NCBI RefSeq assembly: GCF_030287445.1
Contig: NZ_JASVWB010000002.1
Span: 558,001 to 622,000, forward strand
Reading direction: 5' to 3'
DNA from: Streptomyces sp. ALI-76-A
Lineage (GTDB): Bacteria > Actinomycetota > Actinomycetes > Streptomycetales > Streptomycetaceae
Length of the DNA stretch: 64,000 bases
Made by a program: the position numbers and the translations under genes. This document shows, one piece after another, positions 25,245 through 33,570 of this stretch (positions within the stretch are counted from its first letter, which is position 1; each line of letters opens with the position of its first letter). Below the pieces are notes generated by a model. That model saw nothing but the letters and a program-made list of their open reading frames with translations, was not told the origin of the DNA and did no database searches.

Positions 25245-25422
25245 CGGACGGACCTTCTCGGGGCGCAGGACCGCCTGCCGGAGCGGCCGGCCTCGCGATC
25301 GGCCAACGCGCTCATCCTCTCCCGCCGAGCCGCCGCACTCGCCCGTACGGCGCGGGCGGGGGCGTCGGTCCGCGGAGCGCCGTACCCGCACCGGAGGAGG
25401 GCTGGGGGAACTCTTCCATCAT
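25241..25422 (-). other. Two tiny overlapping frames leading into the PCuAC-like gene
   Basis: From ATG 25422 (AGGAG five bases before) a 36-residue frame (MMEEFPQPSSG start) ends at 25312. A 24-residue frame starts in its stop (ATGA, 25315) and ends at 25241, where it overlaps the PCuAC ATG, again as ATGA. Three chained couplings suggest translated leaders, but the peptides match nothing and may be chance. Confidence 0.3.
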
Positions 25423-25633
25423 CGGTCTCCTGGATCGCGTCGTACGACTCAGCTCGGTTCGAGCCGTACCGGTTCAGGAGTCGGGTGCGCCGGGGGCCGG
25501 GTTCCGGAGCGGGGGTGTGGCCTGCGTCACGCGGGACGGCGGGGTCCGCGCAACCCGGCCCGCAAGCCGCCGTGCCCGCCGCCCGGTGTCGAAGGCCGGG
25601 ACGCGACCGGCTCAGCGGCGTTGCCATTCCTGA

Positions 25634-26038
25634 CAGGCCCTCGGCATCGGCGGACGGCGCACCCTGCGCCGGATCGTCATTCCGCAGGCGATGCGCTCCA
25701 TCGTGCCGACGGCGGGGAACATGCTGATCGGCACCCTGAAGGGCACCAGCATCGTCAGCGTGCTGGCGGTGCACGACCTGCCGTACTCGGTGCAACTGGT
25801 CTACAACCAGACCTATCAGGTCATTCCGCTACTGATGGTGGCCACCCTGCGGTACATCGCCGTCACGACCGTGTCGGGCGCGGGACAGTTCTACGTCGAG
25901 CGCCCCTACGCCCGTGGCGACGCCCGCGCGCTGCCGCCCACGCCCGTGCAGCTCAGGTTCCGTCTGGCCGCACTGCGTGCCCGAGTGGCCAGGACGGCCG
26001 GACCGGCGCCCGACGCCCTGCCCGACGACCGACGGTGA
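25634..26038 (+). pseudogene. C-terminal fragment of an amino-acid ABC permease
   Basis: After a stop at 25631 the frame reads QALGIGGRRTLRRIVIPQAM, NMLIGTLKGTSIVSVLAVHD and YQVIPLLMVATLRYIAVTTV, the C-terminal third of HisM/GlnP-type permeases including the EAA-loop end. The first two-thirds are absent and the 389 bases before it hold no matching sequence. No partner ATPase or binding protein is near. It is a deletion remnant. Confidence 0.75.
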
Positions 26039-26062
26039 CCGGTGAGCCCGCCCGGACCCATG

Positions 26063-26094
26063 TTCCCTATATTTCCTATCGATTTACTAGGGAA
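26063..26094. promoter_or_regulatory. CCCTA-N18-TAGGG inverted repeat before leader peptide 1
   Basis: TTCCCTA (26063-26069) and TAGGGAA (26088-26094) face each other with 18 bases between CCCTA and TAGGG. Exactly the same half-sites and gap occur at 33407-33438 before the second leader peptide, so this is probably the operator of a shared sulfur regulator. Confidence 0.65.
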
Positions 26095-26134
26095 GCATTG
26101 ACGTTCCGCCCGGCGGGTGCGCAGGATGATGTCC

Positions 26135-26218
26135 ATGGCCCACACACAGCAGCGACTCGTTCGCCGTCGGCATGTCGACTTCGGTCACGTCGTCAGCGCC
26201 GCCTGCTGTCGCGTGTAA
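26135..26218 (+). CDS. Short Cys-containing leader peptide 1 (sulfur attenuator)
   Basis: A 27-residue peptide, MAHTQQRLVRRRHVDFGHVV then SAACCRV, with AGGA eight bases before the ATG. The RRRHVD(F/L)G..SSA.C core matches the actinobacterial putative leader peptides found before cysteine and sulfonate genes. Ribosome stalling at the Cys codons under sulfur limitation is thought to raise downstream expression. The next gene starts 113 bases later. Confidence 0.75.
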   Translation: MAHTQQRLVRRRHVDFGHVVSAACCRV

Positions 26219-26331
26219 GGCACACGGCGCACACCGCGCGTGCCACTCCGCTCCTTCTCTCTCACCCCAGGTGATCAGGCGAACCCACCCACGGCGCCTG
26301 GTGGCCCGCATACCTCTGAAGGACGACTGCC

Positions 26332-26901
26332 ATGACCACGGCACTTCCGGCCCAGGCCACGCCATCGGACTCACCGCTTCCCGACATGCGCCATCTCCGC
26401 CTCGTGGGCGACACCGCGCGGGACGGTGACGAGCGAAACGATGCCGCGCCTCTCGTCGGCTACCTCGTGCTCGTTCCCGAGGGCACCGACCCCGCCCAGC
26501 TCTTCGCCAAGGACGTGACACGACCGGAGATCCGCCCGGTCGCCTACACGGACACGCCTCCCGTGCCGCAGACCGGCGACGGCGTCGTCCGCATCGATCC
26601 CGCGCGCCATGTCGCGGAACTGGACGGACGCGAACTCGACCTCACGTACCTGGAGTTCGGGCTGCTGGCGCACCTGGTTCTGCATCCGCACCAGGTGCAC
26701 TCGCGCGACCAGCTGATGGCCGGCATCTGGGGCTACGACCACATCGGCGACGGCCGCACCGTGGACGTCCACATCGCGCGGCTGCGCCGCAAGCTGGGCA
26801 GGGCCCACCGGCACCGGATCGTCACCGTACGGCGCGTGGGCTACAAGTACGTGCCCGATCACCAAGGGTGCCCCGACAGCGCACCCGGCCACCGAGCTTG
26901 A
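26332..26901 (+). CDS. Winged-helix (OmpR/PhoB DNA-binding) regulator without receiver domain
   Basis: A 189-residue protein. Residues ~95-180 form a Trans_reg_C winged helix (DLTYLEFGLLAHLVLHPHQV, RDQLMAGIWGYDHIGDGRTV, VDVHIARLRRKLG, VRRVGYKYV). The first 90 residues are not a receiver: no phospho-Asp pocket is visible, only a stretch GYLVLVPEGTDPAQLFAKD. It therefore cannot be a classical two-component regulator and may respond to a ligand or act constitutively. Between a sulfur leader peptide and a sulfur oxidoreductase, it probably regulates organosulfur genes. Confidence 0.8.
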   Translation: MTTALPAQATPSDSPLPDMRHLRLVGDTARDGDERNDAAPLVGYLVLVPEGTDPAQLFAKDVTRPEIRPVAYTDTPPVPQTGDGVVRIDPARHVAELDGRELDLTYLEFGLLAHLVLHPHQVHSRDQLMAGIWGYDHIGDGRTVDVHIARLRRKLGRAHRHRIVTVRRVGYKYVPDHQGCPDSAPGHRA

Positions 26902-26914
26902 GGAGACCACCGCC

Positions 26915-28144
26915 ATGGGCGTTGCCACCGCGCCGTCCGGACCCGCCTCGGACTCCGACCGGATCGGGCCCGGCCGCGCGCACTGGCTGCGCGTGGGCCG
27001 CGAGACGGCGGACGACCTGGCCACGGACGCGGTGGCCAGGGAGCAGGCGGGCAAGGCCCCGCTGGACGAGGTTGCCCGGCTGCGTGAGGCGGGACTGCTG
27101 ACGCTCCTCGTACCGCACGAGTCCGGAGGCGGCGGCGCGGACTGGACCACGGCCTACGCCGTCATCCGGGAGATCGCCGCCGCCGACGGCGCGATCGGTC
27201 AACTGCTGGGCTGCCACTACTTCCTGTCCTGGAGCGCCCGGTTGTTCGCCGAGCCCGCCCTCGCCGCTCAGGTCGAGCGGCGCTCCGCGGCGGAACAGTG
27301 GTGCTGGGGCGGTGGTCTCGCCCGTCAGGAACTGCCGCTGACGCTGTCCAGGAAAGCCGGTGGCCATGTGCTCGACGGCCGGCAGAGCTACGCCACGGGC
27401 GTCCTGGTCGCCGACCGCCTCGCCGTGCGCGCCGAGCGGGCCGACACCGGCGAGCCTCTCGCCGTCGTCGTCGACGCCGCCCACCCCGGCGTGCGGATCG
27501 ACGGCGACGCCGACACCTTCGGGCAGCGGCTCGCGGCCGGTGGGAGCGTGGAGTTCGACGCCGTACCGGTCGCCGCCGAGGACGTCCTCGGTTCCCTGTC
27601 CGCGGACGAGGACATGCTGTCACCCCTGGCCGCCCTGGCATCGCCGGTCGGGCGCCTGCTCTCGGTCCAGCTCCTGCTCGGCATGGCGGAGGGAGTGCTC
27701 GCCGAAGCCCGTGAGTACAGCAGAGTCGGCCACTCCCCCTGGCACCCGGACCGGCCGGCCCGCCCTCCCCAGGACCCGCAGGCACTGACCGTCTACGGAG
27801 AACTCACCGTCCTCGCCCACTCCGCGTCCGCACTCGCCGCCCAGGCACGGGACGCCGTCCACGGCGGGCTGGCGCGCGGCGAAGACCTCACCTATGACGA
27901 GTACGCGGAGATCTCCGTGCTCGTGGCCATGGCCGAAGCCGCCGCCTCCCGGGCCGCACAGGAGTCCACCACCCGCGCCCTCGACATCGTCGGCACCCGC
28001 TCCGCGTCCTCACGGCTGGGTTTCGACCGCTTCTGGCGCAATGCCCGGACCCACACCCTGTACGAGCCCGCCGCTCACCGGCTGCGTGATGTCGGGGACT
28101 ATTTCCTCAATGGCGCGCACCCTCCGTTCGTCCTGCCGGTCTGA
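26915..28144 (+). CDS. Acyl-CoA dehydrogenase-fold flavoprotein, SfnB/DszC-like
   Basis: A 409-residue protein with the acyl-CoA dehydrogenase fold: LREAGLLTLLVPHESGGGGA, EIAAADGAIGQLLGCHY, GHVLDGRQSYATGVLVADRL and a C-terminal helical part ALDIVGTRSASSRLGFDRFW. The glycine-rich and HTLYEPAAHRLRDVGDYFLNG segments are those of the SfnB/DszC branch, FMNH2-dependent monooxygenases acting on organosulfur compounds (sulfones, thiophenes), not fatty acyl-CoA. It lies 13 bases after the winged-helix gene, in one operon. Confidence 0.8.
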   Translation: MGVATAPSGPASDSDRIGPGRAHWLRVGRETADDLATDAVAREQAGKAPLDEVARLREAGLLTLLVPHESGGGGADWTTAYAVIREIAAADGAIGQLLGCHYFLSWSARLFAEPALAAQVERRSAAEQWCWGGGLARQELPLTLSRKAGGHVLDGRQSYATGVLVADRLAVRAERADTGEPLAVVVDAAHPGVRIDGDADTFGQRLAAGGSVEFDAVPVAAEDVLGSLSADEDMLSPLAALASPVGRLLSVQLLLGMAEGVLAEAREYSRVGHSPWHPDRPARPPQDPQALTVYGELTVLAHSASALAAQARDAVHGGLARGEDLTYDEYAEISVLVAMAEAAASRAAQESTTRALDIVGTRSASSRLGFDRFWRNARTHTLYEPAAHRLRDVGDYFLNGAHPPFVLPV

Positions 28145-28676
28145 CCCCGCGAGGCCGCTGGCTCAGCCTTTTCCCTGGCCTGCTCGACGTGATCGGCACA
28201 GGTCACACCGCCCCCCATTCCTGCAATTGTGAACGCGGCACTGCACGCACATGTCGGGGGCTTGAGAATATGAGAAGCGTCGGCAGTCGACATTGACGTG
28301 GCCGAATTTCACTGCAAGTCTCATGGCTGTGAGCAAGTCCGAGAACCTCGCCGCGCGCCTGTACGCCGACCTGCGATGTCAGGTCGGCGCCGGCTGTGCC
28401 GTCGGCCGCTGAACACGCCGACGGGCGCCGCTCTCCCGCTCCCGCTTCACAGCCGCCACCACGACCGCTGTCGGTATGGACGGCTGGCCGCTACAGAAAA
28501 TCAGACGGCTGAACGACTGAACAGGTAGTCGGCTGATTCCCGCAAGAAGAACTGGCGGGTCTCCGCCCCTTTCGGTGTCCGCCTTACTCGCGCCCCCTTT
28601 CCGGGCCCTCATCGGCCATGGCTTCTCCATGCCCGATTTCGCCCCACCCGCCATTCGTGTGAACAGGACCTTTCCC
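28145..28676. other. Intergenic region with a possible third leader frame
   Basis: No protein family is recognised. A 29-residue frame at 28323-28412 (MAVSKSENLAARLYADLRCQ, then VGAGCAVGR) has two Cys and a YADLRC segment faintly like leader peptides, but lacks the RRH-D core and the CCCTA/TAGGG repeat. The promoter of the transporter at 28677 must lie here. Confidence 0.35.
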
Positions 28677-29720
28677 ATGGCCATTACGGCATCGACCCGA
28701 CGCCAGTTCCTTTCCCTGCTCGGTCTTTCTGCGGTGGCCGTGAGCTGCGGCACGACCGCCGGAGCCACATCCGGCAAGGGCCCGACCAAGACGATCCGGT
28801 ACCAGGGCTGGGCGGGCCAGGTGATCCTGCCGGAACTGGCCGAGGACCTCGGCTATCTGGAGGACGTGAAGCTGGACTGGGTCGGCAACACCATCAGCGG
28901 GCCGCAGGACATCCAGTCCGCGGCCACGGGCCAGGTCGACTTCGGCGGCGCGTTCAACGGCGCGGTCGTCAAACTGGCGGCGAACAACGCCCCCGTCAAG
29001 GCCGTCATCAGCTACTACGGCTCCGACAAGTACGCCTACAACGGCTTCTACGTCCTCGAGGACAGCCCCATCCGCTCGGCCAGGGACCTGATCGGCAAGA
29101 AGGTCGGGATGAACACACTGGGAGCGCACGCCGAAGCCATGCTCGACATCTATCTGCGGCGAGGCGGTCTGTCCCGGGCGGAGATCGGCAAGGTCGAGCC
29201 ACTCGTGGTCCCACCGGTCAACACCGAGCAGACGCTGCGGCAGAAGCAGATCGACGTGGCCGTGCTCGGCGGCGTCCTGCGCGACAAGGCACTGGCGGCC
29301 GGGGGCATCCGCCCGCTGTTCACCGACTTCGCACTGCTCGGCGCGTTCAGCGCGGGCACCTACGTGATGACGGACCGCTTCCTGAAGCAGAACCCCGACA
29401 CGGCCCGGACCTTCGTCACCGCCGTGGGGCGGGCCGTCGAGTGGTCCCGTTCCACTCCGCACGAAGAGGTCATCGCCCGGATGACGGACATCGTGAAGAA
29501 GCGCGGCCGCAACGAGGACACCGCACCCCTGAAGTACTGGCGCTCCTACGGCGTCGCCGAGAAGGCGGGTCTGATCACCGGCAAGGAACTCAAGCTGTGG
29601 ATCGACTGGCTGGCCGAACGCGGTGACATCAAGAAAGGCCAGGTCACCCTGTCCGACCTCTACACCAACGACTTCAACGGCAACGCGAAGTCCCCCTCCA
29701 CGGCCAAGAGCGGGAGCTGA
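28677..29720 (+). CDS. ssuA: Sulfonate/nitrate-type ABC substrate-binding lipoprotein 1
   Basis: A 347-residue binding protein of the SsuA/TauA/NMT1 family. The N-terminus has a twin-arginine motif TRRQFLSLLGLSAV followed by a lipobox AVSC (Cys24), so it is probably exported folded by Tat and lipidated. Mature motifs: LAEDLGYLEDVKLDWVG, GPQDIQSAATGQVDFGGAFN, RDLIGKKVGMNTLGAHAEA. ATG 28677 has AGGA nine bases upstream. With the next two genes it forms an importer; the neighbouring flavin enzymes suggest sulfonates or other organosulfur compounds as substrate. Confidence 0.85.
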   Translation: MAITASTRRQFLSLLGLSAVAVSCGTTAGATSGKGPTKTIRYQGWAGQVILPELAEDLGYLEDVKLDWVGNTISGPQDIQSAATGQVDFGGAFNGAVVKLAANNAPVKAVISYYGSDKYAYNGFYVLEDSPIRSARDLIGKKVGMNTLGAHAEAMLDIYLRRGGLSRAEIGKVEPLVVPPVNTEQTLRQKQIDVAVLGGVLRDKALAAGGIRPLFTDFALLGAFSAGTYVMTDRFLKQNPDTARTFVTAVGRAVEWSRSTPHEEVIARMTDIVKKRGRNEDTAPLKYWRSYGVAEKAGLITGKELKLWIDWLAERGDIKKGQVTLSDLYTNDFNGNAKSPSTAKSGS

Positions 29721-29724
29721 TCCC

Positions 29725-30573
29725 ATGCCGGACTCCACCACCACCCCCACCACACCCAAGATCGTGTTCGAGGACGTACGGAAGGACTTCACCGTCAAGG
29801 ACCGGACAAGGGCGCGACGGGCTTCCCGGTTCACCGCCCTCGACGGCGTCGATCTGGAGATAGCGGCCGGCGAGTTCGTCGTCCTGGTCGGCCCGAGCGG
29901 CTGCGGGAAGTCCACGCTGCTGGATCTCCTCGGCGGCCTCACCCGGCCCACCGGCGGACGGATCCTGCTGGACGGCGAACCCGTCACCGGCCCGGGCCTG
30001 GACCGGGGCATCGTGTTCCAGCAGTACGCGCTGCTGCCGTGGCGCACGGCGCAGGGCAACGTCGAGTTCGGCCTGGAGGCCACCGGCGTCCCACGGCGTC
30101 AACGCCCGTCACGAGCCAGGGAGTTCCTGGACCTGGTCGGCCTGTCCGGGTTCGAGCAGCGCCATCCGCAGGAGCTGTCGGGAGGGATGCGGCAGCGGGT
30201 GGCGATCGCCCGCAGCCTCGCCTACGACCCCGACGTCCTGCTGATGGACGAACCGTTCGCCGCGCTGGACGCCCAGACCCGGGAGTCGCTGCAGGACGAA
30301 CTGCTGCGCATCTGGCAGCGCACCGGCAAGACCGTCGTCTTCATCACGCACAGTATCGACGAGGCCGTCTACCTGGGGCAGCGCGTCGCCGTCATGACAT
30401 CGAGGCCGGGTCGCATCAAGCAGATCGTGCCGGTCGCCTTCGACTCCCGTACGGCGACGGACGACCTGCGCTCCAGTCCCGAGTTCGCGCGGCACCGGCA
30501 CACACTCTGGTCGCTGCTGCGCGACGAGGTGGCCAGGGCCCAGCAGTTGGAGAAGGAGGAGGTTCCCGCATGA
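29725..30573 (+). CDS. ssuB: Sulfonate/nitrate-type ABC ATPase 1
   Basis: A 282-residue ATPase with Walker A GPSGCGKST (56-64), Q-loop FQQYALLPWRTAQGNVEFGL, signature LSGGMRQRVAIARSLA, Walker B VLLMDEPFAALD and switch His FITHSIDEAVYL. The LLPW Q-loop is typical of the NrtD/SsuB/TauB branch. It starts four bases after the binding protein and overlaps the permease gene (ATGA). Confidence 0.92.
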   Translation: MPDSTTTPTTPKIVFEDVRKDFTVKDRTRARRASRFTALDGVDLEIAAGEFVVLVGPSGCGKSTLLDLLGGLTRPTGGRILLDGEPVTGPGLDRGIVFQQYALLPWRTAQGNVEFGLEATGVPRRQRPSRAREFLDLVGLSGFEQRHPQELSGGMRQRVAIARSLAYDPDVLLMDEPFAALDAQTRESLQDELLRIWQRTGKTVVFITHSIDEAVYLGQRVAVMTSRPGRIKQIVPVAFDSRTATDDLRSSPEFARHRHTLWSLLRDEVARAQQLEKEEVPA

Positions 30574-31511
30574 GCACCACGACCGGCACGTTCACCGAGA
30601 AGACCACGGCACCGGGCCCGGTGAGCGCCGCCGACTCCGACCCGGCCTCATCCCCCGCCGCCTCCGCGCCACGTGAGGCATCGCCCCCGAGGGTGAGCGA
30701 CGTCCGCTGCACGCCGGCCCGACTGCGCCGGGCGGTCCGCGGGCTGCCGTACCTGCTGCTCAAGGGGGCGACCAAGTCCGTCGCGATCGTGGCTCTGCTG
30801 CTGCTGTGGGAGACCGCACCACGGGTGGGCCTGGTAGACCGGACCTTCCTGCCGCCGTTCAGCGAGGTCGCCCAGGCCTGGTGGGGACTGGCCGCCGACG
30901 GTCAGCTCGCCGACAACGCGCGTGCCAGTCTGGTGCGCTCGTTCAGCGGATTCGGTATCGCGGTGGCCGTCGCCGTGCCGCTCGGCCTGCTGATCGGCTG
31001 GTACCGGCCGGTCGCCGACCTGCTCGGCCCCCTGCTGGAGGTGTTCCGCAACACCGCGGCGCTGGCCCTGCTGCCGGTGTTCGTCCTGCTGCTGGGCATC
31101 GGCGAGACCTCGAAGATCTCCATCGTGGTGTACGCGTGCACCTGGCCGATCCTGCTCAACACCATCAGCGCGGTCCGCAACGTCGACCCGACCCTGCTGA
31201 AGCTGGCGAAGTCGATGAACCTGCCCGCGCCGCGCCTGTTCCAGAAGGTCATCCTGCCGTCCGCGGTGCCGGTGATGTTCACCGGCATCCGGCTGGCCGG
31301 AGCGGTGTCGATCCTGGTGCTGGTCGCCGCCGAGATGATCGGCGCGAAGGCGGGCCTCGGCTATCTGATCAACGCCTCGCAGTACAACTTCGCGATCCCG
31401 CAGATGTACGCGGGCATCATCACGATCTCCGCCATCGGCGTGGCGTTCAACCAGGTCCTGGTGGCCGTGGAACGACGGCTCAGCTCCTGGCGCGTACCGG
31501 CCGGCGGCTGA
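30570..31511 (+). CDS. ssuC: Sulfonate/nitrate-type ABC permease 1
   Basis: A 313-residue BPD_transp_1 permease. A hydrophilic N-terminal extension of about 60 residues, rich in Ala, Ser and Pro, precedes six helices. Segments VDRTFLPPFSEVAQAWWGL, LLIGWYRPVADLLGPLLEVF and the EAA loop PTLLKLAKSMNLPAPRLFQK mark the SsuC/TauC family. It closes the first importer operon. The 126 bases after it carry imperfect copies of a CCCGCCGGTCTCCCCCTG-like unit, probably replication slippage. Confidence 0.9.
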   Translation: MSTTTGTFTEKTTAPGPVSAADSDPASSPAASAPREASPPRVSDVRCTPARLRRAVRGLPYLLLKGATKSVAIVALLLLWETAPRVGLVDRTFLPPFSEVAQAWWGLAADGQLADNARASLVRSFSGFGIAVAVAVPLGLLIGWYRPVADLLGPLLEVFRNTAALALLPVFVLLLGIGETSKISIVVYACTWPILLNTISAVRNVDPTLLKLAKSMNLPAPRLFQKVILPSAVPVMFTGIRLAGAVSILVLVAAEMIGAKAGLGYLINASQYNFAIPQMYAGIITISAIGVAFNQVLVAVERRLSSWRVPAGG

Positions 31512-31637
31512 CCCGTCCGCCGCGCGCCTCATCACCCACCTGTCTCCTGCCCGCCGGTCTCCCCCTGCCCGCCGGTCACGTCCCCCCGTCGGTCTCCCCC
31601 TGCCCGTTGGTCCCACCGCCCCGATCCGAGGAACCCC

Positions 31638-32993
31638 ATGACCGCGTCCAGCCCCCGTCGGCTCCACCTCAACGCCTTCCTCATGAACGCCGGCCACCAC
31701 GACGCCGCCTGGCGTCACCCCCGCACCCAGCCCGAACGGGTCACGGACCTGCGCTACTTCCAGCAGCTCGCGCGGACCGCCGAGCGCGGCCTGCTCGACT
31801 CGGTCTTCCTCGCCGACGGCCTCGCTCTGTGGGGCAAGGTCCGGCACAACGCGCTCGGCGGCTTCGAACCGCTCACCCTGCTGTCCGCCCTGGCGGCCGT
31901 CACCGAACACGTCGGCCTGATCGCCACCGTCTCCACCACCTTCAACGAGCCCTTCCACACCGCCCGCAAGTTCGCCTCCCTGGACCACATCAGCGGCGGC
32001 CGGGCGGGCTGGAACATCGTCACCTCCGGCACCGTGAACGAGGCCCGCAACTTCGGGCAGGACGATCACCTTGAGCACGGGCTGCGCTACGAGCGGGCAC
32101 GGGAGTTCGTCGAGGTCGCCACCAAGCTGTGGGACAGCTGGGAGGACGACGCGATCCTGCTCGACCGTGAGCGTGGCGTCTACGCCGACACCGACAAGGT
32201 GCGGGAGATCAACCACCGCGGGGAGTACTTCGGGGTGCAAGGCCCCCTGAACGTACCGCGCACTCCCCAGGGGTACCCGCTGCTGGTGCAGGCCGGTTCG
32301 TCGGAGGACGGCAAGGAGTTCGCCGCCCAGTACGCCGAGGCCGTCTTCACCGCCCAGCAGACCCTCGCCGACGGCCAGGCCTTCTACAAGGACCTCAAGT
32401 CCCGGCTCGCTCGCCATGGCCGCACAGAGGACCAGTTGCTGGTGCTGCCGGGCATCGCCCCGGTCATCGGCTCGACGGAGGCGGAAGCCCGAGCCCTGGA
32501 ACAGGAGTTGACCGACCTTCAGGTGCCCGAGTACGGGCTCGCCCAGCTGTCCGGCATGCTCGGCACCGACCTGACCGGGCTGCCGCTGGACGGCCCGCTG
32601 CCCGAACTCCCCGAGGAACGCGACATCAACGGCAACAAGAGCCGCTTCACACTCGTCGCCGAACTCGCCCGCCGCGACGGCCTCACCCTGCGCGAGGTGA
32701 TCGCCCGCCTCGGCGCCGGCCGCGGTCACCGGGTGTTCGCAGGCACCCCCGAGCAGGTGGCCGACCAGCTGGAGGAGTGGTTCACCCAGGGTGCCGCCGA
32801 CGGCTTCAACATCATGCCGCCTTATCTGCCGGGCGGTCTGGAGGACTTCGTCGACCAGGTGGTGCCGATCCTGCAGCGGCGCGGTCTGTTCCGCACCGAG
32901 TACACCGGCCGCACCCTGCGCGAGAACTACGGCCTGGCCCGCCCCGCCAACCGGCTGGCTGCGGCGGCCACAGCCCCGGGGCGGGCCGTGTGA
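31638..32993 (+). CDS. NtaA/SnaA/DszA-family FMNH2-dependent monooxygenase
   Basis: A 451-residue luciferase-like flavin monooxygenase of the NtaA/SnaA/DszA type: LHLNAFLMNAGHHDAAWRHP at the N-terminus, HISGGRAGWNIVTS, LNVPRTPQGYPLLVQAGSSE, DGFNIMPPYLPGGLEDFVDQ near the end. These two-component enzymes use reduced FMN to cleave C-N or C-S bonds of chelators, pristinamycin precursors or sulfones. Between two sulfonate importers it most likely desulfurises an imported compound. No flavin reductase gene is in the window, so a reductase elsewhere must supply FMNH2. Confidence 0.85.
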   Translation: MTASSPRRLHLNAFLMNAGHHDAAWRHPRTQPERVTDLRYFQQLARTAERGLLDSVFLADGLALWGKVRHNALGGFEPLTLLSALAAVTEHVGLIATVSTTFNEPFHTARKFASLDHISGGRAGWNIVTSGTVNEARNFGQDDHLEHGLRYERAREFVEVATKLWDSWEDDAILLDRERGVYADTDKVREINHRGEYFGVQGPLNVPRTPQGYPLLVQAGSSEDGKEFAAQYAEAVFTAQQTLADGQAFYKDLKSRLARHGRTEDQLLVLPGIAPVIGSTEAEARALEQELTDLQVPEYGLAQLSGMLGTDLTGLPLDGPLPELPEERDINGNKSRFTLVAELARRDGLTLREVIARLGAGRGHRVFAGTPEQVADQLEEWFTQGAADGFNIMPPYLPGGLEDFVDQVVPILQRRGLFRTEYTGRTLRENYGLARPANRLAAAATAPGRAV

Positions 32994-32999
32994 CCGGAC

Positions 33000-33314
33000 A
33001 TGCGCCGGAGCGGCCTCGTCCTCAGCCGGCGCGGCGGCAACGGCGGCTACCGGCTGGCCGGACCCGCCGAGTCCATCAGCATCGCCGACGTCATCCGCCC
33101 CGTGGACGGACCGCTGGTCTCGGTGCGCGGGGTCCGGCCCCCGGAGCTGCCCTACACCGGCTCCGCCGAGTCGCTGCTCCCCTTGTGGATCGCGCTGCGG
33201 TCCCATGTGCGCGAGATCCTCGAGGGCGTGTCCCTCGCCGACGTCGCGTCGGCCCGACTTCCCGCCGACATCTCGGCGTTGACCGACGCTCCGAGCGCCT
33301 GGGTGAACCCCTGA
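33000..33314 (+). pseudogene. Rrf2-family regulator lacking its N-terminal DNA-binding helices
   Basis: A 104-residue frame that fits the second half of Rrf2 regulators: RRSGLVLSRRGGNGGYRLA (wing), ISIADVIRPVDGPLVSVRG, PLWIALRSHVREILEGVSLA, ADVASARLPADIS. About 45 N-terminal residues, including the helix-turn-helix, are missing, and the DNA before it belongs to the monooxygenase gene. No Cys triad for an Fe-S cluster is visible. It is a truncated gene or, less likely, an internal start product. Confidence 0.7.
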
Positions 33315-33406
33315 CACGCCGGACCACCACCGCCGGTCCCAAAAAATGAGATGTCGGCGTCCATCATGCGGACTACCCCTTGGGGTGGAGGCCACCTTCT
33401 GCCACG

Positions 33407-33438
33407 ATCCCTAGCAACCAGGTAGGAAAACTAGGGAT
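33407..33438. promoter_or_regulatory. CCCTA-N18-TAGGG inverted repeat before leader peptide 2
   Basis: ATCCCTAG (33407-33414) and CTAGGGAT (33431-33438) form a perfect inverted repeat; CCCTA and TAGGG are again 18 bases apart as at 26063-26094. The right arm ends 15 bases before the leader ATG, so it overlaps the transcript start or promoter. Confidence 0.7.
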
Positions 33439-33453
33439 CTGTGGGGGGTGGCC

Positions 33454-33570
33454 ATGGGAACGGTCGAGCACGCGGCCCGGTCGCGGCCCCTTCTGACCTC
33501 GCGTCGTCACATCGATCTCGGCCGTACGTCCAGCGCCATCTGTCGGCCCTTCTGCCGCCGCAGGACCTGA
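33454..33570 (+). CDS. Short Cys-containing leader peptide 2 (sulfur attenuator)
   Basis: A 38-residue peptide with the core TSRRHIDLGRTSSAIC followed by RPFCRRRT, i.e. two Cys codons near the end. It matches the actinobacterial sulfur leader-peptide pattern and leader 1 (RRRHVDFGHVVSAACC). It precedes the second sulfonate importer by 206 bases, enough for an attenuator. GTGGGGGGTGG precedes the ATG. Confidence 0.8.
   Translation: MGTVEHAARSRPLLTSRRHIDLGRTSSAICRPFCRRRT

Noticed and set aside
31512..31637. Imperfect CCCGCCGGTCTCCCCCTG repeats as a CRISPR-like array
   Set aside because: Units are short, unequal and without spacers of constant length; simple slippage repeats between genes.
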